Shown here piece by piece: positions 6,939 to 13,975 of a stretch of DNA of 17,031 bases. A model generated the notes under the pieces. It made no database searches and had not been told where the DNA came from. It saw only the letters and a program-made list of their open reading frames with translations. Each line of letters opens with the position of its first letter. The stretch's first letter is position 1. Position numbers and translations under genes: made by a program. Source of the stretch: an uncultured Desulfobacca sp. (GTDB lineage: Bacteria; Desulfobacterota; Desulfobaccia; Desulfobaccales; Desulfobaccaceae). The stretch lies in NCBI GenBank assembly GCA_937958145.1, contig CALGOE010000100.1, positions 1 through 17,031 on the forward strand. The letters are read 5' to 3'.

Positions 6939-8048
6939 ATGCTGGCCCTGACCATTGACCTGGACGCCCTGCGGGCTAATTTCCGGCAACTGCGGCAGTG
7001 GTGTGGGCCGACCGTCAAGATCATGGCCGTGGTCAAGGCCGACGCCTACGGCCATGGCCTGGTGCCGGTGGCCCGGACCCTGGAGAAGGCAGGAGCTGAT
7101 TATTTCGGGGTCGCCTACCTGCACGAAGGTCTCCGCCTCCGCCAGGCCGGCGTCAACGCCCCCATCCTCCTGCTCATGGGGGTGCTGCCCGGCGAGGCGG
7201 CGGCGGCGGTCCAGGCCGAGTTGGAAGTGGCCCTCTTTCGCCCGGATATCGCCACCGCTCTGGCCGCCCAGGCCCGGCAGCAGGGCCGCAAGGCCAGAGT
7301 CCACGTCAAGGTTGACACCGGGATGGGCCGCTTGGGCCTGTTGCCGGCGGAAGTCCTGCCGTTTTTGGAATTTCTGGCCGGTTTGCCGGAACTGGAACTG
7401 GCCGGGCTCATCTCCCATCTGGCCACGGCTGACTGGCTGGACCAGACCTATACCCAGCAGCAGGTGGAGGAGTTCGACGCCCTGCGGCGCCAGGTCCGGG
7501 ACCGGGGTTGGCCGGCGCCGGCCAGCCACATTGCCAACAGCGGCGCCATCCTGGCCCTGCCTCATACCCATCTGGACATGGTGCGGGCCGGGATTGCCCT
7601 CTATGGCTCCCCTCCATCCGAGGAGGCCCCCCCGCCCGTGCCCCTGCGGCCGGTTATGAGCCTGCGCAGCCAGATCCTGCAGATCAAAGATCTACCGGCT
7701 GGAAGCAGCATCAGCTACGGGCGGACCTTCATTGCTGCCCAACCCATCCGCCTGGCAGCCCTGCCGGTGGGCTATTGCAACGGTTACAGCCGGCTGTTGT
7801 CCAACCGGGGCCAGGTTCTCATTCACGGCCAGCGGGCCCCGATTCGCGGCCGGGTGTGCATGAATCTGACCATGGTCGAAGTGACCCATTTACCCGAGGT
7901 CTCCGCAGGAGACCAGGTCACGCTGTTGGGCGCGGACGGCGGCGACCGCCTCACGGCAGAAGAACTGGCCGCCTGGGCCGAAACCATCAGCTACGAAGTC
8001 TATTGCCTGTTGGGCAACAGCAACTATCGCCGCTATAAAGGAGAATAA
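6939..8048 (+). CDS. alr: Alanine racemase
   Basis: This PLP enzyme interconverts L- and D-alanine for peptidoglycan. From the ATG at 6939 the product is 369 residues, normal for the family. The PLP lysine is K33 in VVKADAYGHG. The second catalytic base is Y260 in SISYGRTF. Substrate-pocket motifs include GYCNGYSR (usually GYADGYxR) and GRVCMN (usually CMD). The N-terminal barrel spans about 5-235 and the C-terminal beta domain about 240-365. The start is uncertain: ATG 6873 would give 391 residues and overlap purE, and neither start has a good SD. I favour 6939 because the conserved IDLDALRANF block then begins near residue 6, as in the family. An in-frame extension back to 6564 lies over purE and is not real coding. 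The next gene begins 3 bases after the stop. Confidence 0.92.
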   Translation: MLALTIDLDALRANFRQLRQWCGPTVKIMAVVKADAYGHGLVPVARTLEKAGADYFGVAYLHEGLRLRQAGVNAPILLLMGVLPGEAAAAVQAELEVALFRPDIATALAAQARQQGRKARVHVKVDTGMGRLGLLPAEVLPFLEFLAGLPELELAGLISHLATADWLDQTYTQQQVEEFDALRRQVRDRGWPAPASHIANSGAILALPHTHLDMVRAGIALYGSPPSEEAPPPVPLRPVMSLRSQILQIKDLPAGSSISYGRTFIAAQPIRLAALPVGYCNGYSRLLSNRGQVLIHGQRAPIRGRVCMNLTMVEVTHLPEVSAGDQVTLLGADGGDRLTAEELAAWAETISYEVYCLLGNSNYRRYKGE

Positions 8049-8051
8049 CCC

Positions 8052-8234
8052 ATGGAAGAAAAAGACCTCCGTCAGGAACCGCTCATCTGTCTGGTCTGTG
8101 CCTGGCGGGAGACCTGCTTAAAGAAGTATTCCTTTACCGGTGGCCAATGCCTGGAATTCTGCCGGGATGTGACGGTCAAACTGCCCGAGGAAAAAGCCTC
8201 GGTCGAGGACAGCTCTACTTTGCCCTCGAAATAA
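8052..8234 (+). CDS. Small Cys-rich protein of unknown function
   Basis: This 60-residue protein has AGGAG at 8039-8043, 8 bases before its ATG, and lies 3 bases after alr, so it is likely translated from the alr message. Five cysteines fall in two groups: C13-x2-C16-x5-C22 (CLVCAWRETC) and C33-x3-C37 (CLEFC), with K24/K25 and the aromatic Y26/F28 between them. The last 20 residues are polar. The spacing suggests a small metal (Zn or Fe-S) site, but it does not match a standard zinc ribbon. I have the impression that similar Cys-x2-Cys-x-Trp-Arg mini-proteins occur in other deltaproteobacteria, but I cannot verify that here. There is no signal peptide or membrane segment, so it is probably cytoplasmic. 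Confidence 0.7.
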   Translation: MEEKDLRQEPLICLVCAWRETCLKKYSFTGGQCLEFCRDVTVKLPEEKASVEDSSTLPSK

Positions 8235-8256
8235 GATCGGCATCAGGATAATATTC

Positions 8257-8286
8257 TTGACAAGGTTTCGGCCTTCCGTCTACATT
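8257..8286 (+). promoter_or_regulatory. Sigma70-type promoter upstream of argS
   Basis: TTGACA at 8257-8262 is a perfect -35. TACATT at 8281-8286 (four of six) follows after an 18-base spacer. The predicted start site falls near 8293, leaving a leader of about 70 bases before argS. It separates argS from the purE-alr group. Confidence 0.6.
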
Positions 8287-8363
8287 GTTGGCAAGATCAG
8301 CATTAAAGCCAAAATACAGTTCCTTTCCATTCCAATGCCCTTGAGGCAATAACCCACATTCCT

Positions 8364-10034
8364 ATGAGCATGCGCAAGCGGGTCGCCGATCTCATCTCGG
8401 CGGCATTGTTGGTTTTACAAAAAAACGGCGTCATCGCGACCGGGGATCTGCCAATTTTTCAGGTGGATATCCCCAAGATTCCGGAACACGGGGATTTTGC
8501 CACCAACGTGGCCCTGGTTGTGGCCAAATCGGCCCGGCAGGCGCCCCGCCAGGTGGCTGCACTGATCCGGGAGGCCTTAAACCCGCCTCCCGGGATGTTG
8601 GCCCGGGTCGACATCGCCGGCCCCGGCTTTATTAATTTTTTCCTGGAGGACTCCTCTTGGCTGCAGGTCCTGGCCGATATTGAAGCGGCCCAGGGCAAGT
8701 ATGGCGACAGCACCATGGGCGCTGGCAAAAAAGTCCAGGTGGAGTTTGTCAGTGCCAACCCCACCGGCCCCTTGCACGTCGGCCACGGTCGGGGGGCGGC
8801 CTTGGGCGACGCCCTGGCCAACATCCTGGCGGCCACCGGCCATCAGGTAGAACGGGAATATTACATCAACGACGTGGGCCTGCAGATGCAGACCCTGGGG
8901 TTGTCGCTTTTTCGGCGGGCCCAGGAACTGCAAGGGCTGTCAGTAACCTTCCCGGAACACGGCTATCAGGGCGACTACATCAAAACGCTGGCTCAGCACT
9001 ACCTGGCTGCCCACGGTCCGGTGCCGGCCGGCGATCCGGACAGCCAGACCCTGGAGCGCTGCGGCCGTTTTGCCGGGGAGGCCATCCTGGCTGAAATCCA
9101 GCAGGATCTGGCCGATTTCGGAGTGCAGTTCGATCATTGGTACTCGGAAACGCGTCTGTTCCAGGAGCAGATTCTGGATAAGGCCCTGGCCACTTTGCAG
9201 GATCAGGGGTACCTGTACGAAGCCGACGGCGCCCTCTGGTTCCGGGCCACCGCCTTCGGCGATGAAAAGGACCGGGTGGTGCGCCGCCAGACCGGGGTCA
9301 CCACTTACTTCGCCTCTGACATCGCCTATCATTGGCTCAAATTTCAGCGGGGGTTTGATCAGGTCATTGACATCTGGGGCGCCGACCACCACGGCTATGT
9401 GCCCCGGCTGCAGGCCGTCGTGCAAGCCCTGGGGATTGCCCCGGAACGGTTGACGGTCCTCCTGGTCCAACTGGTCAGCCTGCTGCGGGAAGGCCAACCC
9501 GTGGCCATGACCACCAGGGGAGGCACGTTTGTCACCTTGCGGCAGGTCATGGACGAAGTCGGCAAGGACGTGGCCCGTTTTATCTTCCTCAGTCGCCGGG
9601 CCGACGCCCAATTGGAGTTTGACCTGGAGGTGGCCAAAAAACAGACCAGTGAAAACCCGGTGTATTACGTCCAGTATGCCCACGCCCGGCTGGCCAGCGT
9701 CTTTCGCCTGGCGGCCGAACGGGGGATTGCCTGGCAAGAAGCGGATCGCGCCGTGCTCACGCGTTTAAGCCAGCCGGAAGAGATGGCCATTTTAAAAGTC
9801 CTGGCCGGCTACCCCGACGTGGTGGCCGCAGCGGCCCGGCATCTGGAACCGCACCGCATAACCTATTATCTCACGGAATTGGCCAAAGAACTGCACGCTT
9901 ATTATTATAAACACCGCTTTCTGTCTGATGATCTGGAACTTACCCAGGCCCGCCTGCTTCTGGTTCGGGGCATCCAGAGCGTCTTGGACCATGGCCTGCG
10001 GCTCTTGGGGGTTGAGGCCCCGGAGACCATGTAG
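8364..10034 (+). CDS. argS: Arginine--tRNA ligase
   Basis: Class I synthetase of 556 residues, a normal length. The N-terminal add-1 domain (about 5-95) recognises the tRNA D-loop. The catalytic Rossmann fold (about 122-400) has the HIGH-type motif HVGH at 138-141 in ANPTGPLHVGHGRG. The KMSKS-equivalent loop is MTTRGG at 382-387, degenerate as in many ArgS proteins. The insertion and stem-contact parts include GADHHGYVPR (339-348). The C-terminal DALR anticodon-binding domain is about 430-556, with QYAHARLASV near its start. The start lacks a close SD: GAGG at 8343-8346 is 17 bases upstream. A second ATG two codons on (8370) is equally possible. It is followed by a SPOR-domain gene after 169 bases, a pairing I associate with deltaproteobacteria. 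Confidence 0.97.
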   Translation: MSMRKRVADLISAALLVLQKNGVIATGDLPIFQVDIPKIPEHGDFATNVALVVAKSARQAPRQVAALIREALNPPPGMLARVDIAGPGFINFFLEDSSWLQVLADIEAAQGKYGDSTMGAGKKVQVEFVSANPTGPLHVGHGRGAALGDALANILAATGHQVEREYYINDVGLQMQTLGLSLFRRAQELQGLSVTFPEHGYQGDYIKTLAQHYLAAHGPVPAGDPDSQTLERCGRFAGEAILAEIQQDLADFGVQFDHWYSETRLFQEQILDKALATLQDQGYLYEADGALWFRATAFGDEKDRVVRRQTGVTTYFASDIAYHWLKFQRGFDQVIDIWGADHHGYVPRLQAVVQALGIAPERLTVLLVQLVSLLREGQPVAMTTRGGTFVTLRQVMDEVGKDVARFIFLSRRADAQLEFDLEVAKKQTSENPVYYVQYAHARLASVFRLAAERGIAWQEADRAVLTRLSQPEEMAILKVLAGYPDVVAAAARHLEPHRITYYLTELAKELHAYYYKHRFLSDDLELTQARLLLVRGIQSVLDHGLRLLGVEAPETM

Positions 10035-10122
10035 TCGGCCAAACGGCTAAAACAGGCTTCCTGTGCACCTGAAATTGAAACGAGGATTTCTGCAGCTTCC
10101 TGCAATAGCGGACCATTTAACC

Positions 10123-10200
10123 CCCTGACCCACCTTCGCCCGCCAGGGTGAAAAAATCAGGGACTGATCCGGTGGAGAGGGGCAAGAGCCAAAGGGGGGA
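10123..10200 (+). promoter_or_regulatory. Structured leader of the SPOR-protein gene
   Basis: CCCTGA (10123-10128) can pair with TCAGGG (10157-10162), with an inner CACC/GGTG pairing (10131-10134/10147-10150). The overlapping CCCCCT at 10121-10126 can instead pair with AGGGGG inside the SD of the next gene (10193-10198). The two pairings exclude each other. I see no clear promoter in this 169-base gap, so the gene is probably read from the argS promoter. The structure is a reading of base pairing only. Confidence 0.25.
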
Positions 10201-10203
10201 GCC

Positions 10204-11064
10204 GTGTCACAGTCAGAGCATAAAGAGAAAGGCAAGAAAACCACGAAGCTGCTCCAAAGTTCTGCCAAAGTTCTGGGGTATGGGGCAATTTCCATCTTCT
10301 TGCTGGTCTGGGTCTTTGTCCTGGGGGTGCTCACCGGTCGGGGCGATATCCACCGGTGGCTCCAGCGTCTCGGCCTCTATAAAACGGAAGTCGCTGTCCG
10401 TCTCGGTGTGACCCCGGCCAATCCCGAAGCCGCCGTCCAACCCGTCCTGCCCACGGCAGAAGGGCCAAAAATCGAGGCCGAGCCGGCCAAGCCAACGGCC
10501 GCCGAGAGCCAGCCGCCAACCTCTCCTGTTGCTGTGGCCCCGCCGCCGGACAAGGGAACGGTAAAGGCCGCGGCAGTCCCTGCCGTTGAACCCGCCAAAA
10601 AAACGGAGGCACAGGCTCGCAGCGAGGTCAAGAAAGGCAAAGGCGCCGGTGCGGCCAAGACGGAGGCCCATGACAGTATCGCCGCCAGGCTCAATTTTCA
10701 GAACAGTCTGGATTCACCGGCCCGCAAGCCCGCCAAGGCAACGGCCCAGAAAGAAAAAACGGTGCACACCGCCGCGATGACGCCCGGGACTGCCACTCCA
10801 GCCGCGGCCGCCGACAAGAAAAAGCCAGCCTCGACTTACCAGATTCGCGTCGCTTCCTATCGGACCGCCGGCGAAGCCCAAAAAGCAGCGGCGGACCTGG
10901 CCAAGAAAGGCATTAAGGTCAATATCCAGCAGGGTAAAGATAACAACGGCCCAACCTTCATCATCCATACCCAGCGCTACCAGTCCAAGGCCGAGGCCGA
11001 AAAAGTGGCCAAACAACTGCGGGATAACAAAATGGGCGGTCAGATCCAGGAACTGAAGCCCTAG
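10204..11064 (+). CDS. SPOR-domain membrane protein
   Basis: This 286-residue protein starts at GTG, fixed by an AAGGGGGGA SD 3 bases upstream. Layout: a short basic cytoplasmic N-terminus, one membrane segment at about 26-45, a long low-complexity periplasmic linker rich in Ala, Pro and Lys (about 70-208), and a C-terminal SPOR domain at about 210-284 (YQIRVASYRTAGEAQKAAADL then FIIHTQRYQSKAEAEKVAKQL). SPOR domains bind glycan strands stripped of stem peptides at the division septum, so a cell-division role like FtsN or DedD is likely. It is not identifiable as FtsN itself. It follows argS. A strong stem-loop lies 21 bases after its stop. Confidence 0.9.
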   Translation: MSQSEHKEKGKKTTKLLQSSAKVLGYGAISIFLLVWVFVLGVLTGRGDIHRWLQRLGLYKTEVAVRLGVTPANPEAAVQPVLPTAEGPKIEAEPAKPTAAESQPPTSPVAVAPPPDKGTVKAAAVPAVEPAKKTEAQARSEVKKGKGAGAAKTEAHDSIAARLNFQNSLDSPARKPAKATAQKEKTVHTAAMTPGTATPAAAADKKKPASTYQIRVASYRTAGEAQKAAADLAKKGIKVNIQQGKDNNGPTFIIHTQRYQSKAEAEKVAKQLRDNKMGGQIQELKP

Positions 11065-11085
11065 TATCTTGCTGCCGCCGTGCTG

Positions 11086-11129
11086 GCAAGGGGAGGATGG
11101 CCAGGAGTCAACCCTTTCCCTCCCCTTGC
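11086..11129 (+). terminator. Strong stem-loop after the SPOR gene, no T-tract
   Basis: GCAAGGGGAGG (11086-11096) and CCTCCCCTTGC (11119-11129) are perfectly complementary, an 11-bp stem with a 22-base loop. No T-run follows. The position, 21 bases after the stop and before the hisH promoter, suggests a transcript end or 3' protecting structure. Termination without a T-tract would need another factor. Confidence 0.5.
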
Positions 11130-11174
11130 AATCCATCCCCCCAGCCACCTTGAACGTCTTTCCTGTGAATTCCA

Positions 11175-11203
11175 TTGACTCTGCTGCCGATTATTGATAA
11201 ATT
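11175..11203 (+). promoter_or_regulatory. Promoter for hisH-hisF
   Basis: TTGACT at 11175-11180 (five of six) and TAAATT at 11198-11203 (four of six) are 17 bases apart. A perfect palindrome TTCTTTAAAGAA at 11202-11213 overlaps the end of the -10 and the expected start site, an ideal place for an operator. No regulator can be named. Confidence 0.6.
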
Positions 11204-11247
11204 CTTTAAAGAAATAGAAATATTCTCGTAAAGGTGTCAGTTGTCAA

Positions 11248-11880
11248 GTGATCGCCATTCTTGATTATGAGGCGGGAAATCTTGCCAGCGTGGAACGATC
11301 TCTGAAAGCCTTGGCGCCGGACGTCGTCGTCACCCAGGATCCGGCCGTTGTGGCCGGCGCCGCCAGAATTGTCTTCCCGGGTGTTGGCGCCGCCGGCGAG
11401 GCCATGACGCAGATCCGGCGTCTGGGGCTGGACGAGGCCCTCCGGGCGGCCTGGCAGGCAGGAAAACCCATCCTGGGCATCTGTTTGGGAGCCCAGATCA
11501 TTCTCGAACACAGCGCCGAAGGGGACACTCCGTGTCTGGGTCTCTTGCCCGGCCAGGTCCGACGTCTGACCCCGACTGCCGTTGCCGGGGAAAGGCTGAA
11601 AATACCCCACATGGGCTGGAATCAGGTGCGGGTGGTCAGGGCCCATCCGGTCCTGACCGGCATCCCGCCCGGGGCCGAATTCTACTTTGTCCATAGTTTT
11701 TACCCCAGCCCCGCTTACGACCATCTGATCCTGGGGGTTACCGACTACGGCCAGGAATTTCCCAGTATCATCGGGGCTGGCACTATCCTGGCAACCCAAT
11801 TTCATCCCGAGAAGAGCGGCCGCTTCGGCCTGCTGCTCCTGAAAAATTTTCTCAACTGGAACCCTCGCCATGCTCAGTAA
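11248..11880 (+). CDS. hisH: Imidazole glycerol phosphate synthase, glutaminase subunit
   Basis: HisH frees ammonia from glutamine and passes it to HisF for histidine synthesis and AICAR release. The 210-residue class I amidotransferase starts at GTG; AAGGTG lies 12 bases upstream, and the start MIAILDYEAGNL matches the family (usually DYGAGN). The catalytic triad is visible: C79 in GICLGAQ, H186 and E188 in ATQFHPEKSG. The oxyanion-strand motif PGVGAAGEAM (44-53) and the KIPHMGWN motif (118-125) are present. It overlaps hisF by 11 bases, giving tight coupling of the two subunits. Confidence 0.96.
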   Translation: MIAILDYEAGNLASVERSLKALAPDVVVTQDPAVVAGAARIVFPGVGAAGEAMTQIRRLGLDEALRAAWQAGKPILGICLGAQIILEHSAEGDTPCLGLLPGQVRRLTPTAVAGERLKIPHMGWNQVRVVRAHPVLTGIPPGAEFYFVHSFYPSPAYDHLILGVTDYGQEFPSIIGAGTILATQFHPEKSGRFGLLLLKNFLNWNPRHAQ

Positions 11881-12649
11881 ACGGATCATCCCCTGTTTGG
11901 ACGTGCGGGATGGCCGGACCACCAAGGGGATCAAATTCAAAGACAATATCGATATCGGCGATCCGGTGCAGATGGCCCGGTTCTATTATGAACAGGGCGC
12001 CGATGAGATCGTCTTTTACGACATTACCGCCTCCAGTGATCGTCGGGATATCATGATCGAGGTGGTGCGGCAGGTGGCCAAGGAGATCTTTATCCCCTTC
12101 TCCGTGGGGGGCGGTATCCGCACCCTGGAGGACCTGCGCGCCGTCCTCCTGGCCGGGGCCGAAAAAGTCAGCGTCAATTCGGCGGCAGTCAAGAATCCCC
12201 AGATCATCGCCCAAGGGGCCCAAGCCTTTGGCAGCCAGTGTATCGTCCTGGGCATGGATGTCAAACAGGTCCCGGTATCTGCCAGGATACCCAGCGGTTA
12301 CGAGATTGTCATCAACGGCGGCCGCACCCCCATGGGCCTGGACGCCCTCTGGTGGGCCCAGGAGGCCGTCCGGTTGGGGGCCGGGGAGATCTGCCTCAAT
12401 TCCATCGACGCCGACGGTACGCAAAACGGGTATGAATTGACCCTGACCAAGCTGATCTCCGAGGCCGTCCCCATTCCGGTCATCGCCTCCGGCGGCGCCG
12501 GGGTGCCGGAACATCTCTATGATGTCTTCACCCAGGCCCAGGCCGATGCTGCCCTGATCGCCTCCATGGTGCACTTCGGCACATATACCATCGCCGCCAT
12601 TAAAGAGTATCTCCAACAACAGGGCATCAAGATGCGGTTGCTGTGGTAA
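11870..12649 (+). CDS. hisF: Imidazole glycerol phosphate synthase, cyclase subunit
   Basis: HisF turns PRFAR plus ammonia into imidazole glycerol phosphate and AICAR. The 259-residue (beta/alpha)8 barrel has both catalytic aspartates: D11 in RIIPCLDV and D130 in IVLGMDVK. Phosphate-binding loops are visible in SVGGGIR (78-84) and IASGGAG. The DITASS motif at 51-56 is present, so it is a true HisF rather than the WbuZ-type relative. The segment VPVSARIPSGYE is a short insertion after D130 compared with textbook HisF, and GIKFKDNIDIGDP is a variant seen, as I recall, in deltaproteobacteria. The other his genes are not in the window. Confidence 0.96.
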   Translation: MLSKRIIPCLDVRDGRTTKGIKFKDNIDIGDPVQMARFYYEQGADEIVFYDITASSDRRDIMIEVVRQVAKEIFIPFSVGGGIRTLEDLRAVLLAGAEKVSVNSAAVKNPQIIAQGAQAFGSQCIVLGMDVKQVPVSARIPSGYEIVINGGRTPMGLDALWWAQEAVRLGAGEICLNSIDADGTQNGYELTLTKLISEAVPIPVIASGGAGVPEHLYDVFTQAQADAALIASMVHFGTYTIAAIKEYLQQQGIKMRLLW

Positions 12650-12656
12650 CAAACCA

Positions 12657-12740
12657 GCGGCGCAGCCGCCGGCGGTGCCTTAGCCTCTCCCCTGCCTTTC
12701 GTGTCACCTGAAAGGCATCTCAACCGGTGCCCAGGGCACC
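12657..12740 (+). promoter_or_regulatory. Series of inverted repeats between hisF and rpoH
   Basis: Three structures lie in the 106-base gap. GCGGC-GCA-GCCGC (12657-12669) overlaps the palindrome CCGCCGGCGG (12666-12675). TGCCTTTC (12693-12700) pairs with GAAAGGCA (12710-12717), 8 bp with a 9-base loop. GGTGCCC-A-GGGCACC (12726-12740) is a perfect 7-1-7 palindrome; as RNA it would be a 5-bp stem GGUGC/GCACC with loop CCAGG, and AACC (12722-12725) could extend it with GGTT (12747-12750). No classical promoter is seen. The first structure may end the his transcript. The others sit in the rpoH leader right beside the start codon. Confidence 0.45.
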
Positions 12741-12755
12741 TTGCGTGGTTACCCC

Positions 12756-13754
12756 ATGAAAGACACCAAACCTATCATTGATTTAAACGACGATCTCAGC
12801 GACGATTACAGCGAGCCGACACCGGAGATCGAAGCAACCTTGTTTGAGGAGGAAGAAGCCCCCTCCGAAGCGGCGGAACCGGGCCTGGTGGAGGTTGATG
12901 CCCTCCAACGCTACATGCGGGAAATCAATCGCTATCCTCTTCTGCAACCCGAAGAGGAAAAACGGTTGGCCACCCTCTACGCTGAAACCGGCGATCGCGA
13001 CCTGGCCTATAAGCTCATTACCGCCAACCTCAGGCTGGTGGTCAAAATCGCCATGGATTTCCAAAAATACTGGATGCGCAACCTCCTCGACCTTATCCAG
13101 GAAGGCAACATCGGCCTCATGCAGGCCATCAAAAAATTCGATCCCTACCGCGGCATAAAACTCTCCTACTATGCCTCTTTCTGGATCAAAGCCTATATCC
13201 TGAAATTTATCATGGACAACTGGAAGCTGGTCAAAATCGGCACCACCCAGGCCCAGCGCAAACTCTTTTTCAGTCTGAAAAAGGAAAAAGAACGCCTGCG
13301 GGCCCAGGGGTTTGAGGCCGACCCGAAATTAATCTCCACCCGCCTCAACGTCAAGGAATCGGAAGTCATTGAGATGGATCAGCGTCTGGGCAGCTGGGAA
13401 TTTTCCCTGGACTCGCCTCTGAAAAACGACTCTGAAGAACTCCACATCAATTTTTTAACTTCAGGGGAAACCGCGGCTGATGAACACCTGGCCCGGGAGG
13501 AAATGCGCAGCATCTTCCACGAGCGTCTGGATAAGTTTCGGGAAACCCTGAAAGAGAATGAACGGGACATCCTGGATCGCCGCCTGCTGGCCGAAAACCC
13601 CTTGACCCTGCAGGAAATCGGCGCCAAGCACCATATCTCCCGGGAACGGGTGCGCCAGATCGAGGAAAGACTGCTGAAAAAACTGCGTCAGTTTATGCAG
13701 CATGAAATCCCCGATTTTCACCATTATCAGGCCTTAACATCGGAACCGGATTAA
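12756..13754 (+). CDS. rpoH: Heat-shock sigma factor RpoH (sigma-32)
   Basis: This alternative sigma factor directs RNA polymerase to heat-shock genes. I chose the ATG at 12756 (332 residues); an in-frame TTG at 12741 would add five and has only a weak AGGG nearby. An acidic N-terminal stretch (about 10-45) precedes the sigma domains. Region 1.2 is about 47-75, region 2 about 82-155 (NLRLVVKIAM, DLIQEGNIGLMQAI, SFWIKAYI). The diagnostic RpoH box QRKLFFSLKKEK is at 167-178; in E. coli the equivalent segment is involved in core binding and chaperone-linked control. Region 4 is about 262-313, with the HTH in TLQEIGAKHHISRERVRQIE. The box separates it from RpoD and stationary-phase sigma factors. 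The leader shows tight inverted repeats next to the start, and a strong stem-loop follows the gene. Confidence 0.93.
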   Translation: MKDTKPIIDLNDDLSDDYSEPTPEIEATLFEEEEAPSEAAEPGLVEVDALQRYMREINRYPLLQPEEEKRLATLYAETGDRDLAYKLITANLRLVVKIAMDFQKYWMRNLLDLIQEGNIGLMQAIKKFDPYRGIKLSYYASFWIKAYILKFIMDNWKLVKIGTTQAQRKLFFSLKKEKERLRAQGFEADPKLISTRLNVKESEVIEMDQRLGSWEFSLDSPLKNDSEELHINFLTSGETAADEHLAREEMRSIFHERLDKFRETLKENERDILDRRLLAENPLTLQEIGAKHHISRERVRQIEERLLKKLRQFMQHEIPDFHHYQALTSEPD

Positions 13755-13805
13755 AAGAGCCTGAACTGGTTGCAATTGCCGACACGCTGCTTCTCTTTCC
13801 CTGCA

Positions 13806-13843
13806 GCTTGGCCGGCCACGTCTCTTGCAATGACGGGCCAAGC
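13806..13843 (+). terminator. Stem-loop after rpoH, no T-tract
   Basis: GCTTGGCC (13806-13813) pairs with GGCCAAGC (13836-13843). Inside, CGTC (13819-13822) pairs with GACG (13832-13835), so the full stem is 12 bp with a 5-base bulge and a 9-base loop. It lies 51 bases after the rpoH stop. No T-run follows, as with the structure after the SPOR gene. It probably ends or protects the rpoH message. Confidence 0.45.
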
Positions 13844-13975
13844 GTGCCGGACTACGAGCCGGGACTGCATCTGCCAAGGAATCATCTCGGGGGGAGAAAT
13901 TTTTCCGACCGATAATTCTTTACCTCTTGCACCCGCTTGGGATATGCTTACTGTATAGTATGTTTTTGTGCCTAA

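Noticed and set aside
10470..10840. Frameshift or repeat array in the Ala/Pro/Lys-rich part of the SPOR protein
   Set aside because: The frame stays open and no exact repeat unit is seen; such linkers are normal between the membrane segment and the SPOR domain.
13770..13958. 62-residue + strand frame between rpoH and the TPR gene
   Set aside because: It has a poor start, no SD and no recognisable motif, and it overlaps the strong stem-loop at 13806-13843.
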